This document shows, in pieces, positions 10,085 through 18,930 of a DNA stretch of 64,000 nt. Both the position numbers and the translations under genes were made by a program. Below the pieces are notes generated by a model. The model worked only from the letters and a program-made list of their open reading frames with translations. It made no database searches and was not told the origin of the DNA. Source of the stretch: Psychromicrobium lacuslunae (lineage in GTDB: Bacteria; Actinomycetota; Actinomycetes; Actinomycetales; Micrococcaceae); NCBI RefSeq assembly GCF_000950575.1, contig NZ_CP011005.1, positions 1,426,001-1,490,000 on the forward strand. The letters are read 5' to 3'. The stretch's first letter is position 1. The number at the start of each line of letters is the position of its first letter.

Positions 10085-11449
10085 CTAACCAAGCTTGCCC
10101 AACAAGGTTCGGTAGAACCGCACTCCTTCGGCCAGCGTATCCAGCGATATTCTCTCGTTGGCGGCATGCAGGGCACTTCGTTCCTGGGCGCTCATTCGAA
10201 ACGGCGCGAAGCGAAACACTGATTTGCTCAGCCTGTCAAAATGCCGGGAATCGGTCATCGCCATCACAAGATACGGCGCCACCAGGACATCGGGAAACAC
10301 CTCATGAACTGTTTCCCGGAGCAGATTGAATTGCTCACCGTCGGAAGCTGAGACCTGGGATGGTTCAGCGCTCTCCAACACTTCAATCTGCACGCTGGAA
10401 TCATTAATGATCCGGCGAAGCCGTCGCAGGGTTTCGGTGACGCTGCTGCCAACCGCGATTCGAAAATTAACAGTGGCACTTGCGTTGGCAGCGAGCGCGT
10501 TGGCCGCCTTACTGCCACTGAGTTGGGTGACCGCTGTGGTGGTTCGCACCACGGCTGACGCTTCGGGGCCGAAAAATGGCAACAGCCGGGCGAGCGGCCA
10601 GCGTAGTCGCCGGGCGCGGCTCAGTAGCCCGCGAGCGGCCCCGGACATCTCGGCGGCGAAAAGCTCTAGCATCTTGGCGCTCTCGGGGTGCAGTTCGACC
10701 GGAAATGGGTGCCGATCAAGCCGGGTGATCGCCCGGGCCAGCCGCGCGGTAGCGCCACCCTGCGGTGGAGTTGAGGAGTGTCCGCCCGGATCTTTGAAGC
10801 GCAGCGCCACATTCAAAACCCCCTTTTCGGCCACCCCGATCATTGCCGCATCGCGGCTCACACCCGGGAAAGCCTGCCCGGCCACCGCTCCCCCTTCGTC
10901 CACGACCAGCCAGGGCTGGACACCTCGTTCCGCCAACAGTTCAACCGCAGCGGCAGCGTCCTCGCCGCCCACCTCTTCATCGGCGCCGAAGGAGAGATAG
11001 ACGTCGCTATCCGGGCGAAATCCCTGTGCCAGCAAAGACTCCACCGCCTCGAAAATTGCCACCGCGCTGCCTTTATCGTCCAAGGCACCGCGGCCCCAGA
11101 GATAGCCCTCAGCCTGCACCCCGGCAAAGGCCGGGTATTGCCAGCTGTCGTCTGGATCAACCGGAACCACGTCGAGGTGGGCCATCAGCACGAGGGTCCG
11201 CGACGCTCCCGAGCGGCTGCCCGGCCAGCGGAATAACAGCCCGTTGCGCCCCACTCGCTCTCGTTCCAGACTGCTGTGCGTCAGCGGGTACATCTTTTCC
11301 AGCGCCAGCCGCTGAGCATCGAATTCTGCTTGCTCGACCAGTTGCCAGTCGGGAAGAGAGACAGTTCTAAATCCGATCAAGGTGCTGAGATTCTGCGCTG
11401 CTCGTTGAGTCAGTTGATCTTCAGACTTATTCCGCTGTTCCGCTGCCAT
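10085..11449 (-). CDS. M20-family metallopeptidase/deacylase
   Basis: 454 aa. Zinc-site motifs are intact: MAHLDVVPVD (His and the following Asp), WGRGALDDKGSA (bridging Asp) and FGADEEVGGED (general base Glu and a ligand). The dimerisation-domain signature PGGHSSTPP is also present. The family covers ArgE, DapE, aminoacylases, carboxypeptidase G2 and carboxypeptidase S; the length and the VVPVDPDDSWQYPAF segment favour the carboxypeptidase S/aminoacylase branch. The substrate cannot be fixed. Pairing with a transglutaminase-like amidase suggests peptide or amide turnover. Confidence 0.85.
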   Translation of the reverse strand: MAAEQRNKSEDQLTQRAAQNLSTLIGFRTVSLPDWQLVEQAEFDAQRLALEKMYPLTHSSLERERVGRNGLLFRWPGSRSGASRTLVLMAHLDVVPVDPDDSWQYPAFAGVQAEGYLWGRGALDDKGSAVAIFEAVESLLAQGFRPDSDVYLSFGADEEVGGEDAAAAVELLAERGVQPWLVVDEGGAVAGQAFPGVSRDAAMIGVAEKGVLNVALRFKDPGGHSSTPPQGGATARLARAITRLDRHPFPVELHPESAKMLELFAAEMSGAARGLLSRARRLRWPLARLLPFFGPEASAVVRTTTAVTQLSGSKAANALAANASATVNFRIAVGSSVTETLRRLRRIINDSSVQIEVLESAEPSQVSASDGEQFNLLRETVHEVFPDVLVAPYLVMAMTDSRHFDRLSKSVFRFAPFRMSAQERSALHAANERISLDTLAEGVRFYRTLLGKLG

Positions 11450-11558
11450 GATCGGAGTTTATCGCGCCACCCGGCTCTCAATAAGTGAACCTAGTGGCCC
11501 GGGGAGGACAGCGCTTCGTCATTGCCAAATTGTCAGCCGCTCGGGGGAGAATAGCTAG

Positions 11559-12491
11559 ATGAGCACCCTGAGCATTCTGCACCTCACCGATACGCATCTG
11601 CTCTCACACGGCCTGCACAGCGGCGTGGTGGATACTCGGCAGACTCTTTTGGATGCGCTACGCGCGCTGCGCGGCGTGGATTCACTTGACCTGTTAGTCA
11701 TCTCCGGGGATGTTTCCGATGACGGCAGCGTCGAGTCTTATCGGCAGGTGCGGGAACTGGCCGAAGACTACGCTCAGCATCGCGGTGCCCAGGTGGTCTA
11801 TGCGATGGGCAACCACGATGAGCGCCCCGGGTTTTGGCAGGTTCTTGGCAACGGGCATCCCGCCGCGCAGCCGGAGCACGACGGTGGCCAGCTGCCGATC
11901 TATGGCAGCAGCACTCTGGCTGGCTTTCGAGTGGTTACCCTGGATTCGTCGGTCCCGGGCCGCACCCATGGTTTTCTGGATCGTGGTCAGCTCGATTGGT
12001 TGGCCGAGGAACTCAGCAATCCATCCGAAGCGGGCACGGTGCTCATTGTGCATCACGCCCCGGTGCAACCGGTAACCCCGTTGCACGACGGTATTGAACT
12101 GCAGAATCCGGACGATTTGGCCGCGGTGCTGCGTGGCAGCGACGTTCGACTGATCCTTTCCGGGCATTACCACCATGCCCTCAGCGACTCGCTGGGTGAG
12201 CAGCACATCCCGGTGCTGGTTGCCCCAGGAATAGTGAATATCAACGACGTGCTCGCCCCCGAAGGGCATGAACGAGCCTTGCGGTCCAGTGGAGCGCAGC
12301 TCATCACGCTCTTCAGCTCGGCTCCTACGGCACAGTCGGCTCGGGTCCGCCAGCTGCCATTGCAGCTAACGGAGATTCCTGCAGTCTTCGATTGGGGACC
12401 TGAAAAAGTGGCCGAAGTTTCCAGCAAAATTTCGGTCCGCCCGACCGAAATAGAAGCTTTTGAGGACTCCGACAATAACCTGGCCGAATAA
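11559..12491 (+). CDS. Metallophosphoesterase (cAMP phosphodiesterase CpdA-like)
   Basis: 310 aa, ATG preceded by GGGGGAGA. All calcineurin-type metal motifs are present in order: LTDTH, SGDVSDDG, GNHDERP, VHHAPV and SGHYHHA. The order and spacing match class III cyclic-nucleotide phosphodiesterases (CpdA/Rv0805 type), though other phosphodiesters may be hydrolysed. The C-terminal 50 residues are variable. A DUF1684 gene starts 17 bases downstream, likely in the same transcript. Confidence 0.85.
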   Translation: MSTLSILHLTDTHLLSHGLHSGVVDTRQTLLDALRALRGVDSLDLLVISGDVSDDGSVESYRQVRELAEDYAQHRGAQVVYAMGNHDERPGFWQVLGNGHPAAQPEHDGGQLPIYGSSTLAGFRVVTLDSSVPGRTHGFLDRGQLDWLAEELSNPSEAGTVLIVHHAPVQPVTPLHDGIELQNPDDLAAVLRGSDVRLILSGHYHHALSDSLGEQHIPVLVAPGIVNINDVLAPEGHERALRSSGAQLITLFSSAPTAQSARVRQLPLQLTEIPAVFDWGPEKVAEVSSKISVRPTEIEAFEDSDNNLAE

Positions 12492-12508
12492 CGATCTAGG
12501 CTGAGTAG

Positions 12509-13150
12509 ATGCTCGCTGATTTTTCAACCGCAGTGCAGACCGCCGATTGGCGTCAACAGACTTTTGAGCTGTACGCCCGAGTGCGAAAGTTGGCGGCCGA
12601 GCAACCCGCGGCAGCGCACCAATATTGGCTGGAGCGGCGCAATGAGCTCTTTCGCACACACCCGGCTTCGGCGTTACCCAAGACAGCGAAGAGCAGCTTG
12701 AGCGGGCTGCGTCATGCTGACTACGATCCGGCGTATCGTTTCGAAGCAGCACTAACCGAACGAGGACGTGGTGAGACCTTACAGCAGCGAACCGGCACGG
12801 ATGGCGTGGTGCATTTCGAGTGTCTCGGCAGCCTGGAGTTCGAGGGCCTCGGCGAGCTTTCACTCTGGCGACACTGCGGTTACGGCGGCGGACTGTTCCT
12901 GCCCTTCCGTGATGCCAGTTCCGGAAAGGCGGGAGGCAGCTATGGTGGGGGACGTTATCTGCTGGACACCATTAAGGGAGCTTACTTAGGGACCGTCAGC
13001 AACCAGTCTCCGTTGCACCATCGCTTAGTGGTGGATTTCAACTTCGCCTATAACCCTTCCTGCGCTTATGACGAGCGATGGGCTTGCCCCTTGCCTGGAC
13101 CGGGCAATCGACTTGAGGCTGCCGTGCCGGTCGGTGAACTTCTCAGCTGA
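12509..13150 (+). CDS. DUF1684 domain protein
   Basis: 213 aa with the full DUF1684 signature: FRTHPASALP near residue 50, WRHCGYGGGLFLPFRD in the middle, GGRYLLDTIKG, and the C-terminal FNFAYNPSCAYDERWACPLP. The family is widespread and conserved in actinobacteria but has no assigned reaction; invariant aromatic, Cys and acidic residues suggest an enzyme. Cytoplasmic; no signal peptide. Probably co-transcribed with the phosphoesterase just upstream. Confidence 0.85.
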   Translation: MLADFSTAVQTADWRQQTFELYARVRKLAAEQPAAAHQYWLERRNELFRTHPASALPKTAKSSLSGLRHADYDPAYRFEAALTERGRGETLQQRTGTDGVVHFECLGSLEFEGLGELSLWRHCGYGGGLFLPFRDASSGKAGGSYGGGRYLLDTIKGAYLGTVSNQSPLHHRLVVDFNFAYNPSCAYDERWACPLPGPGNRLEAAVPVGELLS

Positions 13151-13202
13151 AATCAAGCCAATATTTGGCAGCGGCTGGGGAAGCTGTCAGAGTTTAAGAG
13201 TT

Positions 13203-13691
13203 ATGACAAAGTCTGTCGCCGATACTGTTCCGGCCACCAAGCCCCCGCAAGCTGCTGCCGAATCGGCACCGGCTGCTGGACTGTGGCGACAGATCGGCGG
13301 TTTCCTTTTTGTCGGGGCAATTTGCACCGCAGCGTCCCTGGCTATTTTCGCCGGACTACGGCCCTTCACCGGCAGCCAATGGGCGAATCTGATTGCGCTG
13401 GTATTGACCTCAATCCTGAACACCGAATTGAACCGGCGGCACAGCTGGGCAATTAAGGAGAGACAGCATTGGTTCCGAGACCATCGACGCGGCCTTTGGG
13501 TGATGCTACTTGCCCTGTTACTGACCAGCTCAAGTCTCTGGCTACTGCACGCCATTAATCCGAACCCCACTGTCTTCGAAGATGTGCTGACCATCACCGC
13601 CGCTAACGTTTTGGCCGCGCTGAGCCGTTTCTTGCTGCTGCGCTACTGGATCTTCCGACGGGTTCGAAGCCGGGGATCGGCTGCCAAATAA
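13203..13691 (+). CDS. GtrA-family membrane protein
   Basis: 162 aa from the ATG at 13203. The open frame reaches back to 13068 but there overlaps the conserved C-terminus of the DUF1684 gene. Four hydrophobic segments and the GtrA pattern: RQIGGFLFVGAICTAASLA at TM1, NTELNRRHSWAI between TM2 and TM3, and LSRFLLLRYWIF at TM4. GtrA proteins are thought to flip or help export lipid-linked sugars for wall polysaccharides. No glycosyltransferase is adjacent, so the partner is unknown. The ribosome site is weak. Confidence 0.82.
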   Translation: MTKSVADTVPATKPPQAAAESAPAAGLWRQIGGFLFVGAICTAASLAIFAGLRPFTGSQWANLIALVLTSILNTELNRRHSWAIKERQHWFRDHRRGLWVMLLALLLTSSSLWLLHAINPNPTVFEDVLTITAANVLAALSRFLLLRYWIFRRVRSRGSAAK

Positions 13692-13765
13692 ATTTGACGG
13701 GCTAAAGCGCCGATTCACCTCCCATCAGCTATCACTGAACTTGGCGCGGCCGCTAACATAGCCTG

Positions 13766-15190
13766 GTGACGACTAACAATCGGGCGAGTGTGCTCACCTC
13801 ACCCAAGGCTGATTTCCCCCGCTGGTACCAAGACGTTTTGGAGAAGGCCGAGCTGGCTGAGAACGGTCCGGTGCGCGGCACTATGGTGATCCGACCGTAT
13901 GCTTACGGACTCTGGGAACGTATGCAGGCAGAGGTTGATCGACGGATCAAGACAACCGGCGCCGAGAACGTCTATCTACCGCTGTTCATTCCGCAGTCAT
14001 ACCTGGAGCGGGAGGCCGAACATGTCGAAGGATTCAGCCCCGAGCTGGCAGTAGTCACGCACGCTGGTGGTAAGGATTTGGCTGAGCCTGTGGTGGTCAG
14101 GCCGACGAGCGAAACCTTGTTTGGCGAGTTGATGTCTAAGTGGATCCAGTCGCATCGAGATCTGCCCATGCTGCTGAACCAATGGGCGAATGTGGTGCGC
14201 TGGGAGATGCGACCGCGCCTCTTCCTGCGCACTTCGGAGTTTCTGTGGCAAGAAGGCCACACCGCGCATGCCAGCCGTGAAGATGCCAATGCCTACGCGC
14301 TGCGGATTCATCTCGAGGTTTACCGCGATTTCCTGCAGGACGTGCTCGCAATTCCGGTACTCGTCGGCGTAAAGTCTCGGCGTGAACGGTTCGCGGGAGC
14401 CATTAACACGATGACCTGCGAGGCCATGATGGGCGACGGTAAGGCGCTGCAGATGGCCACTAGTCACGAGTTAGGGCAAAACTTCGCAAAGGCCTTCGAT
14501 ATCAGCTTTACCAGTGCCTCGGGCCAGCTCGAAACCTGCTGGACGACCTCGTGGGGTTCCAGTACGCGGATGCTCGGCGGACTGATCATGGCGCACGGCG
14601 ACGAGCAGGGAATCCGGATACCGCCCCGCGTCGCGCCGGTACAGATTGTGGTGCTCGCGGTTAAAGATGACGAGCGGACGCTGACAACCGCGGCCTCGCT
14701 GGTTAGCGAACTGACCACAGCAGGAGTGCGCGCCCGGCTCGATGATCGGACCACGCAGGGCTTCGGCCGGCGGGCCACCGAGTGGGAGCTCAAGGGCGTT
14801 CCGCTGCGTCTGGAAGTCGGTCCTCGCGATCTTGAGCAGGGTGAGGCGACGATCGTGCGGCGCGACGGCGGCGCGAAGCAGACGGTCAAGCTCGCTGAGA
14901 TTAATACCACTGTGCTCGCTCTGCTGGAGAGCATGCACACTGAGATGATCGAGACTGCCCGCCAAAGACTAGCTGAGCGCACCGTCGAAGCGGCGTCGGT
15001 GGCTGAGGCGCTGGAGGCCGCCAAAACAGGATTTGCTCGAATCCCTTGGCAGCGTCTCGGTGAGGAAGGCGAAGAAGCGCTCAACCGGGAAGCAGTAAGC
15101 GTCCGCTGTCTGCAGACCCGGGAAGGCACAGTGCCGGGAGATGAAGACCACGACTCAGAGCTGATCGCTATTGTCGGCCGCAGTTACTGA
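13766..15190 (+). CDS. proS: Proline--tRNA ligase, archaeal/eukaryote-like type
   Basis: 474 aa from a GTG. Class II synthetase motifs are clear: motif 2 RWEMRPRLFLRTSEFLWQEGHTAH, quoted here only in part as FLRTSEFLWQEGHTAH, and motif 3 near SWGSSTRMLGGLIMAHGDEQG. The anticodon-binding domain (VQIVVLAVKDDE onward) follows. The roughly 180-residue insertion domain that edits Ala-tRNA(Pro) in the common bacterial enzyme of about 600 aa is absent. The protein is therefore of the shorter archaeal-type class. Whether it is the sole ProRS or a second copy cannot be told from the window. Confidence 0.92.
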   Translation: MTTNNRASVLTSPKADFPRWYQDVLEKAELAENGPVRGTMVIRPYAYGLWERMQAEVDRRIKTTGAENVYLPLFIPQSYLEREAEHVEGFSPELAVVTHAGGKDLAEPVVVRPTSETLFGELMSKWIQSHRDLPMLLNQWANVVRWEMRPRLFLRTSEFLWQEGHTAHASREDANAYALRIHLEVYRDFLQDVLAIPVLVGVKSRRERFAGAINTMTCEAMMGDGKALQMATSHELGQNFAKAFDISFTSASGQLETCWTTSWGSSTRMLGGLIMAHGDEQGIRIPPRVAPVQIVVLAVKDDERTLTTAASLVSELTTAGVRARLDDRTTQGFGRRATEWELKGVPLRLEVGPRDLEQGEATIVRRDGGAKQTVKLAEINTTVLALLESMHTEMIETARQRLAERTVEAASVAEALEAAKTGFARIPWQRLGEEGEEALNREAVSVRCLQTREGTVPGDEDHDSELIAIVGRSY

Positions 15191-15224
15191 CCTTCTGGGC
15201 GCGATTGTCTCGCTGAGCAGTGAG

Positions 15225-16391
15225 CTACCGAGCCTCGCCACCGAGCTTGGCTAATTTAGTTACCGCCTGCACTAGTGCCTCGACCGTCTGATCAAGTTCA
15301 AGCCTGGTCACCGAACTCGGCAGGCTGAACCGGACCGCGGTCTGGGCGAGTTCGGCAGAAATTCCTAATGCCAGCAATACCGGCGAAGGTTCAGCTGATC
15401 CGGCAGCACAGGCCGAGCCCGAAGAGCAGATAATGGAACGCCGTTCCAGCTCTAGGAGAACTGATTCACCGTGTGTGCCGGGGAAACAGAAGGAGGCAAT
15501 CGACGGCAGTCTGGCCTCCCCGCTTGGTCCGGTCAGCAGGGCCTGCGGTAACCGACTCTGCACCGCGGCGATGAAGTCGTCCCGCAGTCCGGAGACTCGA
15601 CTAAAGGCTTCAGCACGCTCCGCTTCGGCGAGCTGAATGGCGCAGGCCAGAGCCACTGCAAAAGCCACGTTCTCGGTGCCGGAGCGCAGCCCTGACTGCT
15701 GCCCGCCGCCGTGAATCAAAGGCTCAGCCAGGGTCCGCGAACGCAAGATCAGCGCACCTACTCCTTTGGGCGCCCCGAATTTGTGTCCCGAAAGACTCAG
15801 CGCATCAACACCGAGCTCGGCAATATTCAGGCTCAACCAGCCGCTGGCCTGCACCGCATCAGTGTGCAGCGGCACCCGATGCGCAGTCGTCAACTCGGCT
15901 AGCTCAGCCAATGGCTGAATGCTTCCGATCTCGTTATTGGCGTACATCACGCTAGCTAGCGCGACGTCCGGCCCTAGTTTTTCGGCGAAAATGGCACTAT
16001 CAATCAGACCCGAACGATGCACCGGAATAACATCTACCTCGAAGCCATGCACACGGGCCAGAAACTCGGCTGATTCCATCACTGCCGGGTGTTCAATGGC
16101 ACTGATGAGGATTCGATTCCGTGTTTTGTCGAGCTGTCTGCGCGCCAGCGCGATGCCCTTAATCGCGAGATTATCCGCCTCGGTGCCACCGGAGGTAAAA
16201 ATCACTTCTCCCGGTCGGCAGCCCACCAACTCAGCAATCTGCGTTTTGGCCTGTTCGAGAGCCGCGGCAGCTTGCTCACCAAGGTCATGATGGCTAGAGG
16301 GGTTGCCAAAGCTACCGGTCAAGTAGGGGAACATCGCCTCGATGACCTCCCGGCGAACCGGGGTGGTGGCTGCAGCATCGAGAAAAATCAT
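15225..16391 (-). CDS. Cysteine desulfurase (NifS/IscS type) of the NAD operon
   Basis: 388 aa, PLP-dependent. The PLP-binding Lys is in LSGHKFGAPKG and the persulfide Cys in SSGSACAAGSAEPSP; both are intact. It mobilises sulfur from cysteine for Fe-S assembly. It is the last gene of the leftward nrtR-nadA-nadB-nadC run, 34 bases after nadC. This is the usual place for a dedicated desulfurase that helps build the [4Fe-4S] cluster of quinolinate synthase. GAGG precedes the ATG at 16391. Confidence 0.9.
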   Translation of the reverse strand: MIFLDAAATTPVRREVIEAMFPYLTGSFGNPSSHHDLGEQAAAALEQAKTQIAELVGCRPGEVIFTSGGTEADNLAIKGIALARRQLDKTRNRILISAIEHPAVMESAEFLARVHGFEVDVIPVHRSGLIDSAIFAEKLGPDVALASVMYANNEIGSIQPLAELAELTTAHRVPLHTDAVQASGWLSLNIAELGVDALSLSGHKFGAPKGVGALILRSRTLAEPLIHGGGQQSGLRSGTENVAFAVALACAIQLAEAERAEAFSRVSGLRDDFIAAVQSRLPQALLTGPSGEARLPSIASFCFPGTHGESVLLELERRSIICSSGSACAAGSAEPSPVLLALGISAELAQTAVRFSLPSSVTRLELDQTVEALVQAVTKLAKLGGEAR

Positions 16392-16425
16392 GCCGCATTC
16401 GCCTCAGCTTCAGTGTGTGCCGAGG

Positions 16426-17310
16426 TCACTGCTCAAGCTCAATCTCTACATCGAGCCCCAGGTCCAAGGCTCGCACCGAATGTGTCAGCGCGCCCACCGA
16501 GATCAGATCGACACCGGTTTGCGCGATCTGCGCAATGGTATCCAAACGGACATTGCCGCTCGCTTCCACCAGGGCCCTGCCGTTGATGAGTTTCACACCT
16601 TCGCGTAGTTCTTCAAGGCTGAAGTTATCGAGCAAGATAGTGTCAACCCCGGCGGCGAGCACCGGCTCGATCTGTTCGATTTGATCCACCTCAACCTCAA
16701 GATGCGTGGTGTGCGAGAGCCGGGGACGCAGTGTCTGCAGCGCAGCCGTTAGCTTGCTGCTATCCCCCCTCGTCAGCACGGCCAGATGATTATCCTTGGC
16801 CATCACCGCATCGGAGAGACTGTAGCGGTGATTATGCCCGCCACCGCAACGCACCGCGAAACGCTCCACTGCCCGCAAGCCCGGGGTGGTCTTGCGGGTA
16901 TCCACCACTCGGGCTGTTGCTCCGGTCTCGGCCACAGCCGCCACGTACTGTGCGGTTAGGGTGGCTATCCCGCTCATCCTCTGCACCAGGTTAAGGGCCA
17001 CCCGTTCGGCGGTGAGCAGCGCCCGCGCCGGCCCGGCGACTCGGGCAAGTTGTGCGCCGGCGCCGAACTTTTCACCGTCGGTGAGCTGCCATTGCACGCT
17101 GATCGTCGGATCGGTCAAAGTCATCGCTGCCTCAAAGACCCCGGTGCCACTGAACACTCCGGCCTCACGCGCGTTCAGCCAGGCTGTGGCACGGGCCGAT
17201 TCGGGGATCAGCAGTTGCGAGGTGAGATCGCCGTAAGGTGCATCTTCGGCGAGAGCGGCGAGCACAATCGAGCTGATCTGAGTGCGACTCAGTGGCAAAA
17301 TATCGGTCAC
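16426..17310 (-). CDS. nadC: Nicotinate-nucleotide pyrophosphorylase (quinolinate phosphoribosyltransferase)
   Basis: 294 aa from a GTG with GGAAAGG upstream. It converts quinolinate and PRPP to nicotinate mononucleotide, CO2 and PPi, the third step of de novo NAD synthesis. Family motifs are visible: VVDTRKTTPGLRAVE, RCGGGHNHR, MAKDNHL, and the C-terminal barrel LVEASGNVRLDTIAQIAQ. Located 36 bases after nadB in the same direction. Confidence 0.96.
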   Translation of the reverse strand: MTDILPLSRTQISSIVLAALAEDAPYGDLTSQLLIPESARATAWLNAREAGVFSGTGVFEAAMTLTDPTISVQWQLTDGEKFGAGAQLARVAGPARALLTAERVALNLVQRMSGIATLTAQYVAAVAETGATARVVDTRKTTPGLRAVERFAVRCGGGHNHRYSLSDAVMAKDNHLAVLTRGDSSKLTAALQTLRPRLSHTTHLEVEVDQIEQIEPVLAAGVDTILLDNFSLEELREGVKLINGRALVEASGNVRLDTIAQIAQTGVDLISVGALTHSVRALDLGLDVEIELEQ

Positions 17311-17346
17311 GGCAAGGCCTTTCCAGCAGTTATCGGTGGGTGAGAT

Positions 17347-18930
17347 TTAGTCGAGCTCAGCGCTCGCGTTGACGAAGCTGCGGCTGCTCGCACCGGGTTG
17401 CTCGCTAAAGTCCGAACGCCAGTGGGCGCCGAGCGATCCTTCATGCCGCAAGGCGGCGGCGACCAGCAGCCTCGCAGCGGTCAGCAACCGTGAGCTCTGC
17501 GAGTCGCTGGCCGACCACTGGGCCAATTGCTTAGCCGCTACTTCAAGGTTTGCAGCGTCCCGCACCACCCCGGCGTTGCTCATCATCAGGGCACGCAATT
17601 GAGCTACCTCCATTGGCTGATGGCCAGTTGGTAGTTCAAGGGACTCAGCTTCGAAGACCGGCCAGGCTGAATCGCCGTGCAAGATTTCGTTGACCGCCTG
17701 AGCCGCGAAGACGGCGGCTTCAAGCAAGGAATTCGAGGCCAAGCGGTTTGCGCCATGTACTCCGGTGCAGGCCAGCTCCCCCGCCGCGAAAAGACCGGGC
17801 AGCGAGGTCCGGCCCAGTAAGTCGGTGGCCACCCCGCCCATCCAGTAATGTGCACCGGGGGTGACCGGTAAGAGCTCCGTTTCCCAGTCGTAGCCCCGGG
17901 CGGCGAGCGCCGCCGCGATGCCCGGAAACCGGCGGGCAAGGAAGCCTTCGCCCTGTTGCGCAGCAACGCCGCGGACATCGAGAAATACTTGGCCACCGCG
18001 TGCAAGCTCCTGGGCAATACCGCGTGAGACCACATCCCGCGGCGCCAACTCGGCATTCGGATGCTGAGCCGTCATGAATCGTTCGCCCCGCTCATTGCAG
18101 AGCACGGCTCCTTCGCCGCGCACGGCCTCGGAAATCATGAAGGGCTCGTCGTGCACCAGCAGAGTCGGATGGAATTGGTAGTACTCAAGGTCTTTGACCA
18201 CCGCACCAGCCCGCCAGGCAATGGCCAAGCCATCAGCGGTTGCCCCCGCTGGGTTAGTGCTCTGAGCGTAGAGCTGGCCGCCACCACCGGTGGCTAAAAT
18301 AACCGCGTCCGCGCTGATTTCGCGCTGCTCACCACCGGGTTCGATGATGCTAAGACCCGTGACTTTGCCCTTTTCGGTGATCAATTCGACCAGTTCGGTA
18401 TTCTCCCTTAAAACCAGCCTCCGATCCTCGGCTAAGGCGCGCACCGCGATTTTTAGCGCATCAATAATGCCCGCCCCGGTGCTATCTCCGCCGCTGTGCA
18501 GAATTCTCGGGTAACTGTGCGCGGCCTCCAGGCCCAGCGCCCAGTGCTCACCACTTTCGTCCTGCACGGTGTCGAACCCGACCCCGTGGTTCACCAGGTC
18601 GGCAATCACTCCGGCCGCCGATTCGCAAATCTGCCGCACCGCGGCGAGATCGTTGATCTGGGCACCGGCAATCATGGTGTCCTGAATGTGCGCGGCAATT
18701 GAATCGCCCGGGCTGCGTCGGGCCAGGCCGAGCTCCGGTGAGATCTCAGTAGCGCCTTCCGGCAGCACCGCTGAGATACCGCCCTGGGCGTAGCGAGAAT
18801 TACTTTCGCCTAGCTCGGCCTTAGTGATCAGCTGAATCTCAAGCGGCGCGGCAGCCGCCACCAGGTGCAGTACCGAGGTCAGGCCGGCCAGGCCACTGCC
18901 CACCACCACGACCCGCTGCGGGGTTTTCAT
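17347..18930 (-). CDS. nadB: L-aspartate oxidase
   Basis: 527 aa FAD enzyme oxidising L-aspartate to iminoaspartate, the first step of NAD synthesis. Dinucleotide-binding motif VVVGSGLAGLTSVLHL is at the N-terminus; the substrate/FAD region SRYAQGGISAVL and the C-terminal family motif HGANRLASNSLLEAAVFAAQ are present. It overlaps the nadA stop by ATGA (18927-18930), implying translational coupling so that unstable iminoaspartate can pass to NadA. Confidence 0.96.
   Translation of the reverse strand: MKTPQRVVVVGSGLAGLTSVLHLVAAAAPLEIQLITKAELGESNSRYAQGGISAVLPEGATEISPELGLARRSPGDSIAAHIQDTMIAGAQINDLAAVRQICESAAGVIADLVNHGVGFDTVQDESGEHWALGLEAAHSYPRILHSGGDSTGAGIIDALKIAVRALAEDRRLVLRENTELVELITEKGKVTGLSIIEPGGEQREISADAVILATGGGGQLYAQSTNPAGATADGLAIAWRAGAVVKDLEYYQFHPTLLVHDEPFMISEAVRGEGAVLCNERGERFMTAQHPNAELAPRDVVSRGIAQELARGGQVFLDVRGVAAQQGEGFLARRFPGIAAALAARGYDWETELLPVTPGAHYWMGGVATDLLGRTSLPGLFAAGELACTGVHGANRLASNSLLEAAVFAAQAVNEILHGDSAWPVFEAESLELPTGHQPMEVAQLRALMMSNAGVVRDAANLEVAAKQLAQWSASDSQSSRLLTAARLLVAAALRHEGSLGAHWRSDFSEQPGASSRSFVNASAELD

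Noticed and set aside
13068-13202. Upstream extension of the GtrA gene
   Set aside because: It overlaps the conserved DUF1684 C-terminus; the ATG at 13203 gives the normal GtrA start.
14464-15129. 221-aa open frame antisense to proS
   Set aside because: Ser/Arg-rich shadow typical of high-GC antisense frames.
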